Source: Glaciibacter superstes DSM 21135 (GTDB taxonomy: Bacteria > Actinomycetota > Actinomycetes > Actinomycetales > Microbacteriaceae). Taken from it: a stretch of DNA of 64,000 nt. The notes under the pieces were generated by a model. The model saw only the letters and a program-made list of their open reading frames with translations, was not told where the DNA came from and made no database searches. Position 1 is the first letter of the stretch; every line of letters begins with the position of its first letter. Shown piece after piece: positions 58,384-64,000 of the stretch. The stretch is from the NCBI RefSeq assembly GCF_000421145.1, contig NZ_ATWH01000016.1, positions 1 through 64,000 on the forward strand, given 5' to 3'. A program made the translations under genes and the position numbers.

Positions 58384-61368
58384 CTAAACGAGCGCTCCCG
58401 CCTCGGCGATCTCGCTGTGCCCCTGGTCGGTCACCGTGATGCGCAGGTGTGCAGGGATCTGCTCCTTCATCGCGTCGACGTGGCTGATCAGGCCGATCGT
58501 GCGCCCGCCTGAGCGCAAGCTGTCGAGCGTTCCCATTGCGATCTCGAGCGTGTCGCTGTCGAGCGACCCGAACCCCTCGTCGATGAACAGCGTGTCGAGC
58601 GTGATCCCCCCGGCCTGGTTCGTGACGACCTCGGCCAGCCCGAGCGCCAGAGCCAGCGACGCCAGGAACGTTTCGCCGCCCGACAATGAATGCGTCGCCC
58701 GTGCGCGCCCGGTGTGCTGGTCGAGAATCGCCAGCCCGAGCCCCGACTTCGCACCCCGAAACTGCAGGGAGTCATCGTGCTCGAGCGTGTACCGCCCGCT
58801 CGTCATCGACCGCAGTCGCACGTTCGCCGCCGCCACGATCTCCTCGAGCTGCGCGGCGAGAACGTAGGTCTCCAACCGCATCCGTTTGGTATTCGGCTCA
58901 TTGCCCTGCATCGCACTCGCAAGCTCCCGCAGCTGCCTATATTCATCGTGCAGGCGAGCGGATGCCGTGAGTTGCGTGCGCACAGAGGTCACGACCCGAG
59001 CCAATTGACTTTGCCTCTCCCTCAGCGAGCTCTCTGTGGCCAGCGCCAGGTCGCGGGCCGACCTGGCTTCTGCGAGAGCCTCGCGACTCGCGTCGAGTTC
59101 GACCGACGCATCGGGCAACTCGGCGAGGTCGGGCTCGGCCAGCGTCGACTGCGACGTGCTCACCGCTTGGTCGTGCTGACGAATGCGGTTCTCAAGACCG
59201 GTAATTTCGGCGGCGGGCAGTTTGGCCTCCACAGCGTCATCTTCATCGGCAAAACCGTGCTCCTCAAGCTGCGTGTTCAAAGTCTCGCCCGCATCGGCGA
59301 GGGTCTTCTCTGCTGAAAGCTTCCCGCCGCTGGCCTCGGCGAGGCGATTCGCGGCCTCCAGCTCGGCTTGGAGCGCCGCGACATGCTCTGACACACTCGA
59401 AAATTCGCCGCGGTGCCTGGCAACGCGCTCATCGAGCGCGCTGAATTCAGCCTGACTCACGGCAAGCAACTTCGACACGTCGTCATGCGCAGAGCGCAAT
59501 TGCGAGAGACTCTCCTGCGCAACCTTGAGCTCGGCTCTGAGACGAACCTGATCGGCCTCGAGCGTTGTTGCTTCCTCCCCTGCTGCGCGCACATCCGCCT
59601 GCGTCGCGTGGGCAGCGTCGAGTTCTTCATCGAGCGTCTCGACGCTCTTCTTGCCGGCTGCGGTGCGCGATTCGGTGAACCGGGTGGCGATTCGCTGCGT
59701 CTCACCGTGCGCGTCATCGGCGACGGCCTTCGCCTCGTCGGCCGCGAGGCGCGCACGCTCGATGTCGTCGTCGGTGACCGGTTCTGCGTTGGGCTCGGCC
59801 GGGGCAGGGTGCGCGGTCGAACCGCACACACTGCACGCCTCGCCGTCAACAAGTTCGGCGGCGAGTTCTGCCGCGTGACCGTTCAGCCGCTGCTGCATCA
59901 GGGAGTGCACGAGCGCTGTCGCCGTGGCGTTCAGTCCGCTGGCGTCCGTCGCAGCGCGAAGTGCTTCCGCGTGCTGTTTCTCCAGCTTGGCTGCCGTGGC
60001 AGCGGACTTTCGCGCCGCCGCCAGCCGGTCAACCTTGAGGTTGGCTTCGGTCTCCCCAGCGGCCCGAATCTGCGCGGCCGAGAGCCTGACTCCGACGCCA
60101 TCGATCTGCTCTGGCAGAGATTCGATCCGCTCGGTCGCCGCCGTGACAGCAGACTCCGCTCCCTCGAGCCGCTCCTTCAGGTCGCCAATCTCCGCGACGA
60201 ATGCGGGCAGGCGCGCTTCCTCCGCCACGACAAATTCGAGGGTACCGAGTTTCTTGGTGACTCGGCCGATCGTGGACTTCAGGGCCGCGCTCGAGACCGA
60301 ATCCGAGGCCGCTTCCGAGTCGCCTTCCGAGTCGTCAGCGTACGGCGCGTAGGCATCACGAGCGTCGTCCAGAGCGGATGCCGCGGTCGCAAGTGCCGAC
60401 GCCGCCTCGCGTCGCGTCTTCACCTGCGACCACACCAGGGCGGCGCGGTTGGCAGCGTTGACGCTGTCTCGGTTGCCATCGATCGCCGCACTATCCGCGT
60501 TCAGGGCAACGAGCTTTTCCGCCGCACTGTCACGCCGGATTTGCCGCTTCTGTACGTCGGCCAAGTCACGGTGCGCAGCGTCGGCGGCCGTGAAGGTTGC
60601 ATCTGCCGTGGTGGCGGCGACCGCTGCCTGCACGCGCTCCTCATCGAGGGCGGCGAGAGCGGAGTCGAACCACTCGAGGTCTGGCGACTCGGGCGGGTCA
60701 CGGTGCACTAGAGCAGCTGCCTGCACTGCCTGTTGCTCCAGCCGTTCCCTTGCCGTGCCCAGTTCTGCTTCGAGCGCTTTGCGACGTTCCACGAGCACCG
60801 ACTCCATCTGCTCGAAGCGACTCGTTCCGAACAGGTTGCGCAGCACGGATTGGCGTTCCTCGTTCTTCGCGAGCAGAAACTGCTGGAAGCGGTTCTGCGC
60901 CAGCAGGATCACCTGCAGAAACTGCTCTTTCGACAGCCCGAGAATGCGATCGAGATCATGGCCGACGTCGACCGGGCGCGCTGACATCCCTTCCCACACC
61001 CCGTCAGCGAAGCGGAACAGTTCGGCAGTGGTCTTCTGAGTGGTGGTTCCGGTGCCACGCGCTTTCGGCCGTTCGTATTCCGGGGTGCGGCGCACCCGGT
61101 AGTCGACGTCTCCGACCGCAAACTCGAGTTCGACGTAGCTCGGGTCGTCTGCGGTGCAGTAATCGCTGCGCAGCTTCTGCTGCGTGGTGTCGTAGCGTGG
61201 GATGCTGCCGTAGAGGGCGTAACAGATGGCGTCGAGAATGCTCGACTTGCCCGCGCCAGTCTTGCCGGTAATGAGGAAGAGACCGTCGTCGCGGAAGCCC
61301 TCGAAGTCGACTCGCTGCTCTTCTTTGTATGGGCCGAAACCAGCGATGGCGAGACGTTTGATTCTCAC
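58384..61368 (-). CDS. sbcC: SbcC-type exonuclease subunit (SMC-like ATPase)
   Basis: A 994-residue Rad50-like ATPase that works with SbcD to process hairpins and protein-blocked DNA ends. Walker A FLITGKTGAGKSSILDAICYALYG (~33-56), coiled coils, a zinc hook CSVCG at ~512, signature HSLSGGETFLASLALALGLAEVV and Walker B LFIDEGFGSLD near the end. ATGA overlap with sbcD. Confidence 0.95.
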   Translation of the reverse strand: MRIKRLAIAGFGPYKEEQRVDFEGFRDDGLFLITGKTGAGKSSILDAICYALYGSIPRYDTTQQKLRSDYCTADDPSYVELEFAVGDVDYRVRRTPEYERPKARGTGTTTQKTTAELFRFADGVWEGMSARPVDVGHDLDRILGLSKEQFLQVILLAQNRFQQFLLAKNEERQSVLRNLFGTSRFEQMESVLVERRKALEAELGTARERLEQQAVQAAALVHRDPPESPDLEWFDSALAALDEERVQAAVAATTADATFTAADAAHRDLADVQKRQIRRDSAAEKLVALNADSAAIDGNRDSVNAANRAALVWSQVKTRREAASALATAASALDDARDAYAPYADDSEGDSEAASDSVSSAALKSTIGRVTKKLGTLEFVVAEEARLPAFVAEIGDLKERLEGAESAVTAATERIESLPEQIDGVGVRLSAAQIRAAGETEANLKVDRLAAARKSAATAAKLEKQHAEALRAATDASGLNATATALVHSLMQQRLNGHAAELAAELVDGEACSVCGSTAHPAPAEPNAEPVTDDDIERARLAADEAKAVADDAHGETQRIATRFTESRTAAGKKSVETLDEELDAAHATQADVRAAGEEATTLEADQVRLRAELKVAQESLSQLRSAHDDVSKLLAVSQAEFSALDERVARHRGEFSSVSEHVAALQAELEAANRLAEASGGKLSAEKTLADAGETLNTQLEEHGFADEDDAVEAKLPAAEITGLENRIRQHDQAVSTSQSTLAEPDLAELPDASVELDASREALAEARSARDLALATESSLRERQSQLARVVTSVRTQLTASARLHDEYRQLRELASAMQGNEPNTKRMRLETYVLAAQLEEIVAAANVRLRSMTSGRYTLEHDDSLQFRGAKSGLGLAILDQHTGRARATHSLSGGETFLASLALALGLAEVVTNQAGGITLDTLFIDEGFGSLDSDTLEIAMGTLDSLRSGGRTIGLISHVDAMKEQIPAHLRITVTDQGHSEIAEAGALV

Positions 61369-62645
61369 GCGGCCTGCTCCGCGGCATCCGTCTTCGTGTC
61401 AGCTGTCGTGTCGGCCGTCGTGTCGGCCGTCGTGTCGGCCGTCGTGTCGTTGTCGCCGGTGGCGCTGGCTGTGGCGACGGCGGACACGTCCAACTCGGAC
61501 GCCGCAACGCTCGCAATGACCTCGCCGATCAGCTCGCTTTCGAACTCGCTCGGACCGACACCGTTTCGCACGTGCTCGAGAAACCCGGCCACGATCTCGC
61601 GGTCGGACTTCTTGTTGATCCGCTCGGCGTAGGTGGCGATGGTGGCTGCGGCCGACACCGCGGGGCGGTGCTCGAGCGTCACGCACCAGGGGAATCGCTG
61701 CTGTAGCCGGCGCATGCCGTCCATAGGCCGAACCTGATCGGTGAGCACCGCGGACACCCACGAGGCCTCATGGGCGGCGAGGGCGGCATCCGTCAGCAGT
61801 TCGTCGATGTTGCCGGTGATCACGCGCAGCGTGCGGGGAACGGGCAGGTCGACCCAGTCGACGGATGCCAGCCCAGACTCGTCGAGGTCGACCAGCCAGC
61901 AGCCGCGCGGTTTTCCGGCCTCGGAGAATGAGTAGTGCAGCGGCGCACCGGGGTAGCGCACCCGCTCACTGAGTGTCGACCGGCCGTGAATGTGACCGAG
62001 GGCGACATAGTCTGGCCCGTCGAAGACGCCGAGCGGCACGTAGTCGAGCCCGCCGGCCGTGATGTCGCGTTCGACGTCGGTGGCGCCCGATTCGGCGCCG
62101 ACGCCCACGGCGAAGCAGTGCGAGAGCACAACCGAACGCCCACCGCGCTCGGCGAGGTCGGTGCGGATGTTGTCCATCGCGAAGCTCAGCACCTGCTCGT
62201 GGCTGCGCAGCTCCACCTCGGGATACCGGCTGCGGATAAGAGCCGGCTCAAGGTAGGGGATGCCGTAGAACTGCACCGGCCCATGCTCGTCGCTGAGCGT
62301 GACCGTCTGATCGTGCTGCTCAGGCCGGGTGATGATGTGGATACCGGCGAGTCCGGCGAACTCAGACAGGTAGCCGAGGCGGGCCGCTGAGTCGTGATTG
62401 CCGCTGGTCATGACAACGGATGCCCCTGCGCCGCGAATTGCGCCCAGTGCGTCGGTCAGCGCCAGGATGTTCTCGGCAGCCGGTGTCGCCGAGTCGAAGA
62501 TATCGCCCGAAACGGCCACCACATCCACCCGGTGTTCGCGCACGACCTCGACCAGCGCGCCCAGCACGCCGCGCAGGTTCGCCAGCGTCGAATGCGCGTG
62601 GAACGTGCGGCCGATGTGCCAGTCCGAGGTGTGCAGGATTCTCAT
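61365..62645 (-). CDS. sbcD: SbcD-type nuclease subunit
   Basis: A 426-residue Mre11-like Mn-dependent nuclease: MRILHTSDWHIGRTFHAH, VVAVSGDIFDSATP, MTSGNHDSAARLGYLS, VVLSHCFAVG and YVALGHIHGRSTL are the phosphoesterase metal motifs. The C-terminal ~40 residues carry a low-complexity TADT repeat from a 12-bp tandem repeat. I start at ATG 62645, where the conserved family begins. Confidence 0.95.
   Translation of the reverse strand: MRILHTSDWHIGRTFHAHSTLANLRGVLGALVEVVREHRVDVVAVSGDIFDSATPAAENILALTDALGAIRGAGASVVMTSGNHDSAARLGYLSEFAGLAGIHIITRPEQHDQTVTLSDEHGPVQFYGIPYLEPALIRSRYPEVELRSHEQVLSFAMDNIRTDLAERGGRSVVLSHCFAVGVGAESGATDVERDITAGGLDYVPLGVFDGPDYVALGHIHGRSTLSERVRYPGAPLHYSFSEAGKPRGCWLVDLDESGLASVDWVDLPVPRTLRVITGNIDELLTDAALAAHEASWVSAVLTDQVRPMDGMRRLQQRFPWCVTLEHRPAVSAAATIATYAERINKKSDREIVAGFLEHVRNGVGPSEFESELIGEVIASVAASELDVSAVATASATGDNDTTADTTADTTADTTADTKTDAAEQAA
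61405..61449 (-). repeat. Coding tandem repeat, ~4 x 12 bp, in sbcD
   Basis: GTCGTGTCGGCC occurs three times in full plus a partial copy, encoding Thr-Ala-Asp-Thr repeats in the SbcD tail. Confidence 0.9.
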
Positions 62646-62790
62646 GTTTCCACGGTAACCGCGACCACCGACACCGTCGGCAGCACCCACGGCCAGCCGC
62701 AAGTGCGCTGCACTATTCGCTCTCGCGCTCAGCACTCGCGCGTGCAGGCGAGATCGCCAAGTTGCCCTGCGGATGACGCGGCAGAGTCAC

Positions 62791-63489
62791 CTATTCGGCG
62801 TGACCCTCCGCCGACTCCGCACCCGACTCCGCACCCGACTCGGTGGGGAACGGTGTTGCCGGAGTATCGGCCTTGGCAGGGTCTTCCTGCGCCATTGCCA
62901 GAGCGGAGGCCTCCGGCACCCACGTGATGTCGCCGTGCTCCACGTTCGCACCGCGCGCCATCACGAACAAGAGCGAAGACAGTCGATTCAGGTACACGGC
63001 TGTCAGGGGATTCACCGCATCGGGATGCGCCTCGATGGATAGCCACACCGCGCGCTCGGCTCGACGAACCACACACCGCGCCATGTACAACAGGGCAGCC
63101 GCGATCGTGCCGCCAGGCAGCACAAAACCACTCAGGTCCTTCGCCTCCTGCGCAAAATGGTCGACCGCTCGCTCAAGCCGTTTAACATGCGACTCGCGAA
63201 TGCGCGCGGCCGCCTCCTCGTCACTGTCGAACGGCACGGCCAGGTCTGCCACCACGTCGAAGAGGTCGTTCTGCACGCTGGCGAGAGTTGACGTCACCTC
63301 GATCGGCAGCCCGCCTCCGGCCATTGCGACGCTGACTGCGGCGTTTGCTTCGTCACAGTCTGCGTACGCGGCGACCCGCACATCCGTTTTCGATACTTCG
63401 CCGTGCCGGCCGAAGATTGTGCGCCCGTGATCACCCTCGCGCGTGTAGTAGGCCGGTTCAGCCGCGTCGGAATTCTCGAGTTCAGCCAT
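62791..63489 (-). CDS. PduO-type ATP:cob(I)alamin adenosyltransferase
   Basis: A 232-residue protein that makes adenosylcobalamin. N-terminal DHGRTIFGRHGEVSKTDVRVAAYADCDEANAAVSVAMAGG and C-terminal VLPGGTIAAALLYMARCVVRRAERAVWL and YLNRLSSLLFVMAR are the PduO fold and ATP/cobalamin-site motifs. The last ~30 residues hold ESGA repeats from a 12-bp repeat at 62811-62841. TATAGT lies 7 bases before ATG 63489, consistent with a leaderless mRNA. No B12 or B12-enzyme gene is near. Confidence 0.9.
   Translation of the reverse strand: MAELENSDAAEPAYYTREGDHGRTIFGRHGEVSKTDVRVAAYADCDEANAAVSVAMAGGGLPIEVTSTLASVQNDLFDVVADLAVPFDSDEEAAARIRESHVKRLERAVDHFAQEAKDLSGFVLPGGTIAAALLYMARCVVRRAERAVWLSIEAHPDAVNPLTAVYLNRLSSLLFVMARGANVEHGDITWVPEASALAMAQEDPAKADTPATPFPTESGAESGAESAEGHAE
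62811..62841 (-). repeat. Coding tandem repeat, 12 bp, in the PduO gene
   Basis: CCGACTCCGCAC occurs twice exactly with a degenerate third copy (CCGACTCGGTGG), encoding repeated Glu-Ser-Gly-Ala in the C-terminal tail. Confidence 0.85.
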
Positions 63490-63535
63490 AACGGCCACTA
63501 TAGTCACAACCCCGCAGGAGGGTTAGATTGGGAAA

Positions 63536-64000
63536 ATGTCCCACGAGAAATCGGATGACTCAGCAACAGACCCGCAGCCCGAAGACAGGGAGACGGATGA
63601 CGTAGCCGGCCACTCGGCGCTCGGCGATGCTATTTCGGTGCCGCCACGACAGGGCTGGGCAACGGTGGACAAGACCGTCTTCGGTGTGTCAGCCGGCATC
63701 ATCCTCGTCATCTGCCTGCTCGGCGTCTTCTTCACCGAGGCCATCGGTGGCGTTGCCGCATCCGCCCTCGCCTGGGTGACGACGAACCTGGGCTGGCTGT
63801 TCATCCTCGGCGCGTCGGCATTCGTGGTGTTCGCGCTCGTGCTGGCGTTCGGGCGCTACGGCAGCATTCCGCTCTCCCGCGAGGGTCAGGGCACCGAGTT
63901 CTCGACCCTCTCCTGGGTGGCGATGATGTTCAGCGCCGGCATGGGCATCGGACTCATGTTCTTCGGGGTATATGAACCGGTCACACACCTGGCGGACCCA
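63536..64000 (+). CDS. BCCT-family (betaine/carnitine/choline) transporter, N-terminal part
   Basis: 155 residues are visible before the window ends. After a polar 40-residue tail come TM segments FGVSAGIILVICLLGVFF, LGWLFILGASAFVVFALVLAFG and the family signature LSWVAMMFSAGMGIGLMFFGVYEPVTHL, typical of sodium-driven compatible-solute importers. TAGATT (63524-63529) ends six bases before the ATG; AGGAGG is 14 bases away and too far, so a leaderless start is likely. Divergent from the PduO gene. Confidence 0.9.
   Translation, partial: MSHEKSDDSATDPQPEDRETDDVAGHSALGDAISVPPRQGWATVDKTVFGVSAGIILVICLLGVFFTEAIGGVAASALAWVTTNLGWLFILGASAFVVFALVLAFGRYGSIPLSREGQGTEFSTLSWVAMMFSAGMGIGLMFFGVYEPVTHLADP

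Overview
The window looks like chromosomal DNA of a high-GC actinobacterium, most likely of the family Microbacteriaceae (Micrococcales). This is inferred from base composition, from many genes whose ATG/GTG lies 5-7 bases after a -10 hexamer (leaderless transcripts), from GGTCGAGC-type hairpin repeats, and from typical actinobacterial proteins (RecQ with a phosphoribosyltransferase tail, M18 aminopeptidase, Rv1155-like flavoprotein, PRC-barrel/DUF2382 protein). No rRNA, tRNA, CRISPR array, phage or plasmid gene was found; the only mobile-element trace is the end of an IS4-type transposase at the left edge.

Layout. 1-390: transposase tail and a 64-bp palindromic repeat. 394-11873 (minus strand): one LacI-controlled operon with an ABC sugar importer, two ADP-ribosylglycohydrolase-family proteins, a TIM-barrel/formylglycine-enzyme-like fusion, a class III CoA-transferase and a CitE-type lyase. 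This looks like a complete but undescribed catabolic pathway and is the most interesting system here. 12-17 kb: TraR/DksA-like protein, an orphan Phd-type antitoxin with a duplicated peptide, copper-storage-like protein, SulP transporter, M18 aminopeptidase. 17-25 kb: two VOC proteins, RecQ, TetR with its divergent oxidoreductase, a flavin/F420 protein, stress-type membrane and PRC-barrel proteins, CPBP protease. 25-31 kb: polar amino-acid ABC importer, isochorismatase-like hydrolase, oligopeptidase B. 31-40.9 kb: myo-inositol catabolism (iolC, an aldolase-like barrel protein, iolG, an iolE-like gene, a three-gene sugar ABC importer, iolB, iolD); iolA is not in the window. 41-44.5 kb: MpaB-type oxygenase, two unknown membrane proteins, a HicBA toxin-antitoxin pair. 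44.5-52 kb: GntR regulator, a second carbohydrate ABC importer with a PfkB kinase, then a divergent DeoR plus a GH4 glycosidase. 52-64 kb: aldo/keto reductase, SWIM-SNF2 helicase, a frameshifted membrane protein, DedA, SbcCD nuclease, PduO-type adenosyltransferase and the start of a BCCT transporter.

Regulation links the regions. Four sites resembling TGTCATGACA lie at the promoters of the two inositol transcription units, of the GntR gene and of the PfkB/ABC operon, so the GntR protein is a good IolR candidate controlling both sugar regions. LacI, TetR and HicAB each have a clear palindromic operator at their own promoter.

Between genes there are several repeat families: a 64-bp near-perfect palindrome (three copies), elements with long-spaced inverted arms built on AACTCCTGCAG (four members), elements whose arms are interleaved in pseudoknot order, and many short 12-18 bp tandem repeats inside and just outside genes.
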